Source: Centroberyx gerrardi (lineage: Eukaryota > Chordata > Actinopteri > Beryciformes > Berycidae). Taken from it: a stretch of DNA of 64,000 nucleotides. The notes beneath the pieces were generated by a model, which did not search any database, had not been told where the DNA came from, and saw nothing but the letters and a program-made list of their open reading frames with translations. The stretch is from the NCBI RefSeq assembly GCF_048128805.1, contig NC_136008.1, positions 17,845,572-17,909,571 of the forward strand. The letters run 5' to 3'. Both the position numbers and the translations under genes were made by a program. Below, in pieces: positions 33,601 through 42,156 of this stretch; position 1 is the stretch's first letter, and each line of letters opens with the position of its first letter.

Positions 33601-33738
33601 TGTAAGATGGAGCTGAACGACGAGGAGGGTCACCGCTGCTACCCGCTGAACGGCCACCTTCTCTGCCACTCCTGCCACCTGAAGCACATCGAGCCCGGCT
33701 GCTCCTCGCCCGTCGCCGCCGCCTCCTACCAGCACTAG
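15642..33738 (+). CDS. limd1: LIM domain-containing protein 1 (Ajuba/Zyxin family)
   Basis: Complete adaptor of 641 residues in eight coding exons: 15642-16941, 22689-22790, 27237-27304, 28685-28747, 29726-29856, 30966-31017, 32722-32790, 33598-33738. All phases join. The N-terminus [20 protein letters not shown] is nearly identical to human LIMD1, which separates it from AJUBA and WTIP. Residues ~70-400 are Ser/Pro/Gln-rich and likely disordered; [20 protein letters not shown] then KADYFG leads into three LIM zinc domains. LIM1: C436, C439, H458, C461, C464, C467, C485, D488. LIM2: C501, C504, H521, C524, C527, C530, C549, D552. LIM3: C561, C564, H588, C591, C594, C597, C618, C621. Mammalian LIMD1 scaffolds PHD2-VHL, LATS kinases and miRNA silencing at P-bodies, junctions and nucleus. 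The start has A at -3 and G at +4. Length is close to human (about 676 aa). Whether it is a limd1a or limd1b copy cannot be told. Confidence 0.96.
17730..17792 (+). repeat. (CA)n microsatellite
   Basis: About 60 bp of CA repeat with a few interruptions in limd1 intron 1. Confidence 0.95.
22135..22195 (+). repeat. (TG)n-rich microsatellite upstream of limd1 exon 2
   Basis: Imperfect TG repeat about 500 bp before exon 2, complementary to the (CA)n just downstream of that exon. Confidence 0.9.
22689..22790 (+). CDS. limd1: limd1 coding exon 2 (LIM1)
   Basis: Acceptor tgttccag, donor gtaagt. It encodes [20 protein letters not shown] and then [14 protein letters not shown], supplying C436, C439, H458, C461, C464 and C467 of LIM1. 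An acacac tract begins 8 bases into the intron. Confidence 0.96.
22791..27236 (+). other. limd1 intron 2
   Basis: 4.4 kb. (CA)n at 22799-22850, (TG)n at 23618-23645 and at 26511-26535. The segment 26870-26960 has homeodomain-type TAATTA sites and may be a conserved element. No extra exon seen. Confidence 0.65.
22799..22850 (+). repeat. (CA)n microsatellite at limd1 exon 2 donor
   Basis: About 50 bp CA repeat starting 8 bases downstream of the exon 2 splice junction. Confidence 0.97.
27237..27304 (+). CDS. limd1: limd1 coding exon 3 (end of LIM1)
   Basis: Acceptor tttccacag, donor gtgagt. It encodes [20 protein letters not shown] and then DFL, supplying C485 and D488 of LIM1. It ends on a codon boundary. 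Confidence 0.95.
27305..28684 (+). other. limd1 intron 3
   Basis: 1.4 kb of apparently unique, AT-rich sequence. No repeat or exon recognised. Confidence 0.6.
28685..28747 (+). CDS. limd1: limd1 coding exon 4 (start of LIM2)
   Basis: Acceptor gtttcag, donor gtgagt. It encodes [20 protein letters not shown] and then M, with C501 and C504 opening LIM2. A (TG)n tract lies 16 bases into the downstream intron. Confidence 0.95.
28764..28798 (+). repeat. (TG)n microsatellite at limd1 exon 4 donor
   Basis: About 17 TG units just inside intron 4. Confidence 0.97.
28965..29041 (+). repeat. (CT)n-(CA)n compound microsatellite
   Basis: Twenty-eight CT units followed directly by about ten CA units. Confidence 0.97.
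29380..29603 (+). repeat. Retroposon 3' tail (CAGTTTCCCCATGGGGATC type), copy 1
   Basis: Ends TTATTCTTAGTGATGTCCTA then TTCTCTG, CAGTTTCCCCATGGGGAT and a TCTAATCTAA microsatellite-like tail. A second copy with the same order of words is at 40440-40562. This is the typical 3' end of a teleost LINE/SINE. The upstream limit is approximate. Confidence 0.6.
29726..29856 (+). CDS. limd1: limd1 coding exon 5 (body of LIM2)
   Basis: Acceptor ttttcatag, donor gtgagc. It encodes [20 protein letters not shown] and then [23 protein letters not shown], with H521, C524, C527, C530, C549 and D552. Almost identical to human LIM2. Confidence 0.96.
29857..30965 (+). other. limd1 intron 5
   Basis: 1.1 kb; (TG)n at 30606-30651. 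No exon or dispersed element recognised. Confidence 0.65.
30606..30651 (+). repeat. (TG)n microsatellite
   Basis: Perfect TG repeat of about 46 bp, 310 bp upstream of limd1 exon 6. Confidence 0.97.
30966..31017 (+). CDS. limd1: limd1 coding exon 6 (start of LIM3)
   Basis: Acceptor ctcccag, donor gtaagc. It encodes [17 protein letters not shown], with C561 and C564 opening LIM3. The first base completes Arg555. Confidence 0.95.
31018..32721 (+). other. limd1 intron 6
   Basis: 1.7 kb. Contains (AAT)n and the reverse-oriented retroposon end at 31288-31520. The remainder looks unique. Confidence 0.65.
31288..31520 (-). repeat. Retroposon end with (AAT)n tail, TTTATATAGCACCCTT type
   Basis: An (AAT)n run at 31288-31314 followed by TTTATATAGCACCCTTCGTA and GTGCTTTACAATAA. 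These words are the reverse complement of a common fish retroposon 3' end with its microsatellite tail. The right limit is approximate. Confidence 0.6.
32722..32790 (+). CDS. limd1: limd1 coding exon 7 (LIM3)
   Basis: Acceptor ctttccag, donor gtgggt. It encodes [20 protein letters not shown] and then HCE, with H588, C591 and C594 of LIM3. The motif is identical to mammalian LIMD1 but for one Lys/Arg change. Confidence 0.96.
32791..33597 (+). other. limd1 intron 7
   Basis: 0.8 kb with no repeat or exon seen. It contains TGATTGACAG overlapping CAGCTG at 33046-33058 and several TAATTA-like sites in 32930-32960, so an enhancer is possible. Confidence 0.55.
33598..33738 (+). CDS. limd1: limd1 terminal coding exon 8
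   Basis: Acceptor ttgtgcag. It encodes [20 protein letters not shown] and then [10 protein letters not shown], with C597, C618 and C621 of LIM3, then a short tail to ASYQH and stop TAG at 33736-33738. The C-terminal tail diverges from mammals, as expected. Confidence 0.95.
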   Translation, partial: DCKMELNDEEGHRCYPLNGHLLCHSCHLKHIEPGCSSPVAAASYQH

Positions 33739-35240
33739 TGTCAGGCGGAGGGAGCCACCTTGTGGAAATCTGAAGGAACTGCCCGAGAGTGACTGGAGCG
33801 CAAGAGCGGACATGCACAATTCTTGTTGTAGAGAAATTGATTACTGTGTGGTATGATCTATACTCTGACAGGAATGTTAATGGAGTCTCTATTATGCATA
33901 ATACCTAAAGAAGGTGTTGACCCAGATATGAAATAATACACCAAAGCCCCAGTTTGAACGCAGTGAAGCAGTGCGTTATACCCACTGATTACTGACTTTG
34001 TAGAAATATCACCATATGATTTTTTTTGTGTAAATATCAATTGCATTGGCTGTGTAAATATCTTATTCTAAACTCATTTTAGACGCTGTGTGCCTTCAAC
34101 TTCAGTTTCACAGTTTTGCTGTTTTACTTTACGAATGCTGATGTGTGAGCCCATATAGTGAAGTTACATGTGAGCACAATTTAAAATAGGTCTATACATA
34201 GTCTGTCCAAAGGCTTCAACAAGGATGTTGTTCCTAACATGATGAACACAAATGATGTGAATTCCATTGTGGGATATAACATAAATCACAGGTACCTTAT
34301 GTATCAATATGAAAGAAACGCTAGCTTGCTGGCTGAGTAACTAAGCTGTTTGAAACCATTTTTTCTTTGCAGTGTAAGACATACTGAATCAATAATCTAT
34401 TTTCCCTGACCTGCACACAGAGCCAACATTGTTATCCATTTCTCATATGCAATAATGCAATAAATTATTTCAAATAAGAACTTCTGAATACAACCATACA
34501 GGTATACTTGGCACAGGCATTCATTTCAAACTATAAAAATCAAAAACTGAAACCACTGAGAAAACTGAACATTTCAACAGAATATTTCACTCTATCATGA
34601 CATAATGGCATGGAGGCTAAACTTGGACAGTTTGTTATCCTCCATTGGCTTTGCCCTTATGTACTTAGGGCATGTAGTTCCACACTCATGCATACGAAAC
34701 AGCATTTTGATTCTATTATGTCTAAGATAGCTAAATTATATCATTATGTAGTTAAAGAACTACCATCCTTTGTCACACAAAGTGTGTTGTTTTCAGCACT
34801 TATACAAACTTCTAGATGTATGAATTTAGGCAACTGTAAAGATGTTTCCCAAACGTATGACAGTATACCTCTATAGGCCTGTAGATCTATATTTTGTTAA
34901 ATTTTTGAAATGAAACATTTGCAAACATATTGTATATTTAAAAAAGCATTATAGGCCTACACTTACTTTTGGGTAATTTTGATTTTTGTGAATAACCCCT
35001 TGAATATTAATTTGGTTTGCAGTGAAAAGTGTACATCTCTGGTTAGCCTGCCCTAGCCATTCAAATTTTATTAATGTCTTTTCCTTATAAGCTTACTAAA
35101 AGATTTGAAGTAAGATATTTTTCATTAGTGGGCCACAGAGTTGCAGCATTAGCCAGCTGTAGATTAAGATAAAGAGAAAATATATACATATGTGCTGTAT
35201 GAATGTTTAAAAAAATAAATGCATTGCAATAGGCCAAAAT
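33739..35240 (+). other. limd1: limd1 3' untranslated region (probable)
   Basis: AT-rich, free of dispersed repeats. Candidate AATAAA signals lie at 34459-34464, 35214-35219 and 35331-35336; the last is outside this interval. The true end is not determined, so the interval is a guess anchored on the second signal. Confidence 0.45.
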
Positions 35241-36099
35241 TTCAATTTTAATTTGGTTCTTTTTAAGTCATAGCCTATTAATTCATAGCTATCGAATATA
35301 TTCAGCATCATGCTTATAGTCACACCAGAGAATAAAATTGTTGTCTCAGTGTTACATAAACAGGTATGTCTGGTTGCTGCTCTGATTATTGTGACTCATA
35401 AGGCAGAGCTCTGCAGATGTCAAAGCCATCTCCATTCAGTGGGCTACATACTGTACATGCCAGTACCATCCTGCTGGGGGCGCTGCTGCACTGCCAGCAA
35501 TCACCACTCAACGATGTAGCTTGTCCATCTGCCCTAAGAAGTACCCCATCAGGCGGGATGTTATGGATAAAGGCTTATAGCAAACATTAGAATGAAACGT
35601 GAAGAGCTGCCTGCATCACTAAATCTAATGAAACGTAAAAAGCAGCCTGCAACACACGGTGCCGCGACTTAGTTCACAACAGGTGGCCTAACCTATAATA
35701 ACCTTATTTTTAGGTAATGTTAACCAGATCGCTCACATTTATTCGATCCAGATGAGATGTAAATAAATCTTTACATCAACACTTTGGGCTAGTTTCATTC
35801 ACAGAAAACCTTGTCATCTTTGAATTATCTAACGTTACACTGACCCAGCTTAATCATCCTAAACAAATAGCGATCCTTCTAAATCAACGCTATTAGCCTA
35901 CTTGAATGTCAAAAAAATAGCGTCCATAAAAATGTCGTTTTCAGAAAAACGGGAAATACGTAATTTATTAATTTTGGCCTGACGAAGACAAACTAAACAA
36001 CAACAACAACAACAAACAAACAAACAACTTTACAGTTTACCTTGAAATTAAACGGAAAGCGCAAAGTCTTTGCCCAGCAACGCCAGCAACAAGAACGCT

Positions 36100-36260
36100 A
36101 CGTCGTATTCTGATTGATTCCATAGCTCGGAGATTTCGATTGGTCAGTTCTTGGTAGAATCTTGGTAGAGGCGCGGCCAGAGATTGGCCCTCCGTTGCGA
36201 TTCTTGGTAGAAACTTGGTAGCGGACCGAGACGTGATTGGATGACACTACCAAGATTTAC
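36100..36260. promoter_or_regulatory. Promoter-like array of ATTGG (inverted CCAAT) and CTTGGTAG motifs
   Basis: ATTGG occurs at 36139, 36183 and 36236. CTTGGTAG occurs as two pairs, each pair 11 bp apart (36150/36161 and 36203/36214), with one inverted copy at 36247. The region is CpG-richer than its neighbours. Regularly spaced CCAAT boxes are typical of NF-Y-bound promoters. No gene start was recognised next to it. Confidence 0.4.
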
Positions 36261-36351
36261 CTCGACTGACAGCTGGCTAGTCACTTTGTAATGTTTTCTC
36301 TGTGCTCCTGGTATTCCGCCTGCTTTTTCTGGTCCGATGCGATGAACTTTT

Positions 36352-36598
36352 ATTACCTCCGCCAGGTTATGTTTTCGGCGGTGCCGTTTGTTTATTTGTT
36401 TGTTTGTCTGTTTGTTTGTCTGTTAGCAGTATTACGGAAAAACTACTGGCCCGATTTTCATGAAACTTCGTGGAAGGGTGTAGCATGGGCCAAGGAAGAA
36501 CCCATTAAATTTTGCAGCGGATCCGGATCCGACTCACGAACAAGCAGTAATAGCACGAACCAAGGTCTGCGCTCTCCGAGTGCCCTTCTAGTTAACAA
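36352..36598 (+). repeat. Dispersed repeat ending GCGCTCTCCGAGTGCCCTTC, copy 1
   Basis: Starts TTACCTCCGCCAGGTTATG, then TTTGTTTG/TCTG tracts, then CCCGATTTTCATGAAACTTC, GGCCAAGGAAGAACCCATTA, GGATCCGGATCCG and the ending named above. This order of words is a widespread non-autonomous repeat in fish and some invertebrates. A degenerate related piece is at 40090-40222. Confidence 0.65.
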
Positions 36599-36727
36599 AT
36601 TGTACAATTTGTAATCTTAAGTATGGGAGGAAGCGTAGGTTATTTGCATAATATACGTTTCTTTGTGGTGTCCGGATTGAATGAAGTTTTCTACATCAAA
36701 TAAAATGTAAGTACACATGGGGGGGGG

Positions 36728-36732
36728 AAAAA
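36728..36732 (-). terminator. RNA polymerase III terminator of tRNA-Arg
   Basis: On the - strand a TTTTT run starts 4 bases after the tRNA 3' end, as expected for a functional pol III gene. Confidence 0.85.
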
Positions 36733-36736
36733 GAAT

Positions 36737-36809
36737 CGAGCCAGCCAGGAGTCGAACCTAGAATCTTCTGATCCGTAGTCAGACGCGTTATCCATTGCGC
36801 CACTGGCCC
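36737..36809 (-). tRNA. trnaR-ACG: tRNA-Arg (anticodon ACG)
   Basis: Intronless 73-nt gene on the - strand. The acceptor stem GGGCCAG pairs with CTGGCTC, discriminator G73. The anticodon stem TCTGA/TCAGA closes the loop CTACGGA, giving anticodon ACG (A34 is normally edited to inosine to read CGN codons). The A box lies in GTGGCGCAATGGATAACGC and the B box is GGTTCGACTCC. Almost identical to vertebrate tRNA-Arg-ACG as I recall it; the one difference is a C-to-T in the T stem that leaves a G-T wobble pair. CCA is not encoded. A TTTTT terminator follows 4 nt downstream. It looks functional and stands alone between limd1 and deptor. Confidence 0.95.
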
Positions 36810-37120
36810 GTACGGAAGCTGTAGTCTCACCAGTAATTTATATGATTTAATGTGTAAAGCGATGACAATGAGGAAGCGGAGACCCTAAGTGGTAAATAAG
36901 AAGTAGGAGGTGGTTAAAAACAAAAACAAACAAAAAATAAAAACCGGTAATGACCGTTATGTTTAGACCTAACGTAGACCTAGTAGTTGCCTGACCAAGA
37001 TCCTGAGCAGCACTTCATCTCTGTAACGTTACACAACAGAGCAGCTACAGAAACTCAGCAACTGAAGGATAGAGCATATAGTCACACCTCTGTTTCCTGC
37101 CAGGCTGCCACAGGATGCTT

Positions 37121-37350
37121 GACTGATTGATTTTTGATTGATTTATTGGTTATAAAAAAAACTGAGGCACAGGGGTTAGCACACACAGACAACCACACTC
37201 AAGCTCACATTCACACCTATGGGCAGTTCAGAGTCTTAAATCCACCTGACCTGCATGTCTTTGGACTGTGCGAGGAAACCTGGGGAGAACATGCAAACTC
37301 CACTCAGAAAGGACCAGGACCGGGATTTGAACCCACGACCTTCCGCCCTT
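37121..37350. repeat. Dispersed repeat with CTGCATGTCTTTGGACTGTG core
   Basis: Contains the core named above, GGGGAGAACATGCAAACTCC and GGATTTGAACCCACGACC. This word order is a well-known dispersed repeat of fish and amphibians. The last word resembles a tRNA-type B box on the opposite strand. Confidence 0.55.
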
Positions 37351-39623
37351 GCTCTAAAAATATTTTCCTTATTGCTCGCAGTGCCTCTTTCGGTCAGCAG
37401 ATGTCGCGGTCGGACGCTGTGGTCAGCATGACTCTGGTCTCAGTGAAAAAACAGAGATCATAAAAGCATAAATAGTAGTTTGTTTGGCTACTGAAGTCCA
37501 GTTAGGATTCTACTACAGCAAGTTTCTGTTAATATACAGTGTGATTTGCTTGGCTTGCATCAAATTTGTGGAATATCTTATTTGTTCAAACGTAATTTTT
37601 CACTTTTTGGAGGCAGTCATAACCACATAGCCCACTTGTAACAGAAATAGGCAACTTCAAGTTTTCAAGGAAAATGTTTAAATTGGAATAAACCCCTATT
37701 GTCTGTTGAATGACCTGGCTTTTCATCTTTAATCTCACTGATACCAATACCAGCATACAGGCCCTAAATCTAGATGAACAGCTTTCCAGTTTGAACCATT
37801 TGGATTTTCGTTTCCTCACTGTAAGTTTCATAGTATTGTGTGTTTTCTTTATTTCATATGCAGTCATAAATCACCCTGATGACTAGGTACATCGGGGTGA
37901 TTTATCTCTACCATCTTCATCATCATTAAATGATGATGGCCAAATACATTTACAACTGTAGATTTTTATTTGCAGTGCACGCCACTTGAACTGTTAACAG
38001 TGATTTTGCTATTACTGCCCACTTCTCAACACTTCTTAACTCCATTGGATGCCCTATGACCATATGAACTACTGTGAATTGCACTGTCAGTTTATTCAGT
38101 TCAGTCAGTTATTTATTTTTTATTCTTTTTCACAGTAACCTGTCACAACACATAATTTGGCCTAAGCTTTTGTCACAATCTTCTCTTTGCTTAATATGAA
38201 GGTTTCTGTAGAGAAGTATTCTTACCATTAAAAATATAATATTAAAGATGCTACATGCAGGATTTTCTAATATTTGCTGTTGATTCAGATGCACACTGAT
38301 ATCCTCACAATATGTCTCTATGCTTGTTTCAAGCATAATCCAAATGGCTTCTTATCATGAGCAGTTTCAGTTTAACTCTGGAGCACCTGGGCTCAGTATT
38401 CAGTGGAAACTTGGAATTCCTCTCTGGACTTGATCAAATCGTCAATGGAAAAGACCTTCAGCGATTGTGGAAATTGCATCAGCACCTACTCACCTTCCCT
38501 CTCATACAGCCTTCAACACTGGCCTCGGTTCATAGACGTTCCAAGCCTGAAGATTATATTGACATTCCTGTGTTGTTATAGGGGGTTGATGGAAAACATG
38601 TAGGCCTTGAAACAGGCTGTGCGGATTTGTTTGCTGTGGTGTGGTGTAAATAGTCAATAAACTAAAATCAAAGTAGTCATTTTGGATCTAAATATGTGTA
38701 TCGCTGTTTCACATACGTAAACACAAGCATGTTGTCCATCATCCCAAAACCAAAGCAGATTGCTTGTTTGGAGAAGGGAGGTGTGTCCGCTTCTGTCCCT
38801 TCCCTGTGGGATCAGACCAGAAAGCAGGAAGACTGTAAGTACAGTAGCATTTGTAGAAAATTGTGTAACTGAAGATAAATAGGCTTCAACTGTATAGTCA
38901 AAATAACCACTAAACATATCAATTACACAACCATTATGCTGTGCTTGTTTCAAATAGATGAGCTATGGTGTGCTGCAGGTACTACACAGCACCTGCTTCT
39001 GCCAACAGCCTCAGGAAGAGGTGCTGCAGCCTCCTCAACACAGACAAAGGTTGTTAGGGTTGTGAATGTGAAATATTGTAGTGATCATAGTGTTTTATTC
39101 ATATGTAGCTGAAAACGCCTAAGAATAGAAACTCGTACAGATTGTTTGATTTTAGACCTCTGACTTTTGAACTAGCTTTCAGAGAGACCAGATCAATGCC
39201 AATCCTCAGCTGTTTTATTTTATTATTTTATCTAACATATTACAATAGGCCTAGTTTTGAAACGAGTTTCATCACTATGTGTCTTCCTTTTGTGATGTGA
39301 AATTTGGAATATTTACACAATGAAACCTGCTTCTCTGAAGTCTGTATTAAAACAACCCATTAATTGAGCAGGCTGCAAGTCTCCAAATATAAAAGTACCA
39401 GTTATGTGAATGTGCTGTAGGCTATACCTACAGTATTTCCACTGTAAGAAATTGTTCATTTTAGGTACTAAATGATAATAGGCTAATATAACAACGATAA
39501 TACATGTATTTTGTTTCAGTTTCTTAAGGACCAAATTATTATATTTGTTCAGAGATGTAAAGGGAATTCCCTGTAATAGTAGTGGAGGATGTAATGGAAA
39601 TATAAAGTTAGTAGAAATTGTTG

Positions 39624-39624
<1 letters not shown>

Positions 39625-39666
<42 letters not shown>

Positions 39667-39682
39667 CACACACGCACACACA
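39625..39682 (+). repeat. (CA)n microsatellite
   Basis: About 58 bp of CA with two CG interruptions. Confidence 0.96.
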
Positions 39683-39804
39683 AGACAGTCACTGCTTATG
39701 TGAAGCAACCACCTCGAGGAACTTTTATTTTGGAAGGTGATTTGGGATTTAGAGGGAACAAACGGAAACAATGTTGAGGATAATTGTGGCTAGCTTAACG
39801 GAGC

Positions 39805-39890
39805 TTTCAAGTTTCCCGCGATATTAAACATCGTCCCTGTAGCCAATAAACGGCTAGAAGACGTCATCTCTTCCCGCTGGAAGCGCTGGT
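39805..39890. promoter_or_regulatory. Promoter-like patch: E2F-like, CCAAT and CRE-like sites
   Basis: TTTCCCGCG at 39812-39820, CCAAT at 39843-39847, GACGTCAT at 39860-39867 and TTCCCGC at 39871-39877 fall within 66 bp. This is the composition of a TATA-less, cell-cycle-type promoter. It is 2.2 kb upstream of the deptor ATG, between two (CA)n blocks. No transcript was recognised. Confidence 0.35.
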
Positions 39891-39936
39891 TATGTCTTCA
39901 TGTAGGAACCTGTCTGTTTCTCTGCCTTCATTGACT

Positions 39937-39938
<2 letters not shown>

Positions 39939-39980
<42 letters not shown>

Positions 39981-40008
39981 ACGCACACACACACACACAC
40001 ACACACAC
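39939..40008 (+). repeat. (CA)n microsatellite
   Basis: About 70 bp of CA with several CG interruptions. Confidence 0.96.
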
Positions 40009-40029
40009 GGGATTTGTGCTACCAATTAC

Positions 40030-40222
40030 TTTCTTAAAATATACACTGAATGTACAAAATATTAGGGACATCTTCCTGATATTGATGTTATGTTTTCACA
40101 CCAGTTTGTCTTTCTGCGTAACGTATGAATGGATTCCCTTGAAACTGTGTGGTCGGTTAGGCCTTGGGCCAAGAAACTGATTAGATTTTGGTGGTGATCC
40201 AGATCTGGGATTTCTGCCATTA
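40030..40222 (+). repeat. Dispersed repeats: ACACTGAATGTACAAAATAT end plus degenerate copy 2
   Basis: 40038-40080 reads as the start of a fish repeat (ACTGAATGTACAAAA, TTAGGGACATCTTCCTGATA). 40120-40222 shares CTTGGGCCAAG, CTGATTAGATTTTGGTGGTG and GATCCAGATCTGG with the repeat family at 36352, so it is a degenerate relative. Confidence 0.5.
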
Positions 40223-40439
40223 GATGATTATTGTTTTTTTTAGCCATAACTATGAACAGAGATAGAGACTTATTCCAAACCCAAAGGATATTTTCAGGGT
40301 CAAGAATACAATTAAACCTAAAATTTAAGCAATAGAAATGGTTTCTTTGGGTGTAACAGCAAGTTAGAGAATTGTTCAGTGTTGGTGGAGGTTTTGCACT
40401 CTGATTTCCCTCTAGTTTTCAGTATGTTTTGTTGTTGAT

Positions 40440-40562
40440 GATTTGTTTTATTACTGTACATGCAGTCCTCTCTATTTGTATTATTCTTATCTATATCCTA
40501 TTCTTTGACGCTGTGATGACTCAGTTTCCCCATGGGGATTTTTAAAAAAATCTTATCTAATC
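40440..40562 (+). repeat. Retroposon 3' tail (CAGTTTCCCCATGGGGAT type), copy 2
   Basis: Contains TTATTCTTATCTATATCCTA then TTCTTTG, CAGTTTCCCCATGGGGAT and a TCTTATCTAATC tail, matching copy 1 at 29380-29603. Confidence 0.6.
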
Positions 40563-41159
40563 ATTTGGCGCAGAACTGGACAACCGTTTGCACTGTACAA
40601 AGGGAGAATGAAACCTCTGATTAAAAAATAGTCTTTTGTATATTGCTGTCTCACTGTCCTGAATTCAAATTAATTCAAATCATAGGGAAAATAAACTGTT
40701 CCTCATTTTGTTGCCGACCCCTGGAACCTCCTCCAAGCTAACGGTCAAAGCTCAAATTCATTGTGCAGCTGTTCAACTTGGCAAAATCTAAAGCTACTCA
40801 GAAAGATCCTATATTCACCTCTTCATCAATTTTGCAAAAAATCAGAACTACCCACTGCACAGGACAGTTCTGATTTTAAGCTTAATTGACAAGGATGTGA
40901 ATGGGACGAGGATAAGCTATCCAAAACTATCCTACATGCAATGATACAGTTCTAAATTAAAAAAGTGAAATAAACCATTTGGCCTCCCATCTAATATGAA
41001 CAAAAATCATTACATTTTCAGAAAAGCACTAATAATGCTCCCCCTCAAAGTAAGGGCCTTTTAATTAATAAAAAAAACAACAAAAAAAAATAAATTCATG
41101 CTTTTCTGAAAATATGATTTTTGATATATATATGTGAGTTTACATCCTTGCCTATATGT

Positions 41160-42009
41160 ACACACTCCTATGTAATATTGCCTTGCGGTGCCAGATGGCG
41201 TACGAATCGAACTCACCCATCTCCGCCTTTAGCCCCGCCCCCCCCGGTTGACTCCCCCAGTGACGACAGCAGATCCTCCCAATGCGGGGGCTGTGTGGAT
41301 GGGCACTGCCCGCCTGCGCTGCGCCGTGGAGAAAAACGTGCACTGATCCCGTGTGGTGTGTCACACTGACAAACAAACCCAGCTACTGGAGAGGAAAAGG
41401 GAGTGAGCTGCTTACACACAAAAAAAAAAAAAAACACGTTGCATCCAACCCGCCCGCCCCACACCACCAGTATTGTGTCTAATAGATAGATAAGAGGGAT
41501 TTCGCGAAGGAAAGGTGCATGTTTGAGTCAGTGTGTGCAGAAAATCCACGGCGGTGGTTGGAGGTTTTTTCGGGGATTAAAGGGGAATGCTGCACACTGA
41601 GGAACTGCCCTGGCTGTCACTTCTAACTGCTTGCATTGTTTCATTCGTTTTTTTCTGGGATGGAATAAAAGCCCACAAACCCGAGGAATATTAACTGATA
41701 AACTCTTTTTTTTTCTTTCCATGGTGCTTGAAGGGTAAGCGAATACTGAAGTGAACTTGCTGCCAGTGTGTTGAGATATAGATATTATTTGTTCTGTGTT
41801 TGCACCATTCTAAAGAAATTAGCACCGTGTGGATTCATGGCTTTGTTTTGCCAATCGCTCCATACCTGTTTGTGACTGTCTATCATCTGGTGAACTAAGC
41901 GCACTTTGCTCCAGCATATATGCACACCGCGACTTTTCATTGCATTTTCGCATCCCAGAATTGTGGCTTTGTTTGTGGCTCTTTGACAAACAGAAAACAC
42001 TCTCTCGCC

Positions 42010-42061
<52 letters not shown>

Positions 42062-42070
42062 AGCAGAGCG
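41160..42070 (+). promoter_or_regulatory. deptor: deptor promoter and 5' leader region (predicted)
   Basis: A CpG-richer interval with a GC box (CCCCGCCCCC) at 41233-41242, a poly-A run at 41420-41434 and a weak TATA-like AATAAAAG at 41664. A consensus donor GTAAGC at 41735 and an acceptor TTACAG ending at 42063 could remove a 329-bp leader intron; splicing would join an ATG at 41721 in frame with the main start. The tract (TG)n 42015-42059 lies just before that acceptor. The start of transcription is not determined. Confidence 0.45.
42015..42059 (+). repeat. (TG)n microsatellite 5' of deptor start
   Basis: Perfect TG repeat of about 45 bp ending 11 bases before the deptor ATG at 42071. Confidence 0.98.
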
Positions 42071-42156
42071 ATGGACGGGATCGGCAACACCATGCAGAAG
42101 AAGGCTGCGGAGCTGGAGCGCATGGCCGAGGTGCTGGTCACCGGAGAACAGCTGAG
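42071..42156 (+). CDS. deptor: deptor coding exon 1
   Basis: It encodes MDGIGNTMQKKAAELERMAE and then VLVTGEQLR with the Arg codon split. Donor gtaggt. The conserved ELERMAEVLVTGEQL fixes frame and identity. Confidence 0.93.

Larger units (their letters stand above)
36810..39780. other. Intergenic spacer right of the tRNA gene
   Basis: 3 kb with the repeat at 37121-37350 and (CA)n at 39625-39682. A frame at 38357-38581 is noted as doubtful elsewhere. Nothing else recognised. Confidence 0.55.
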
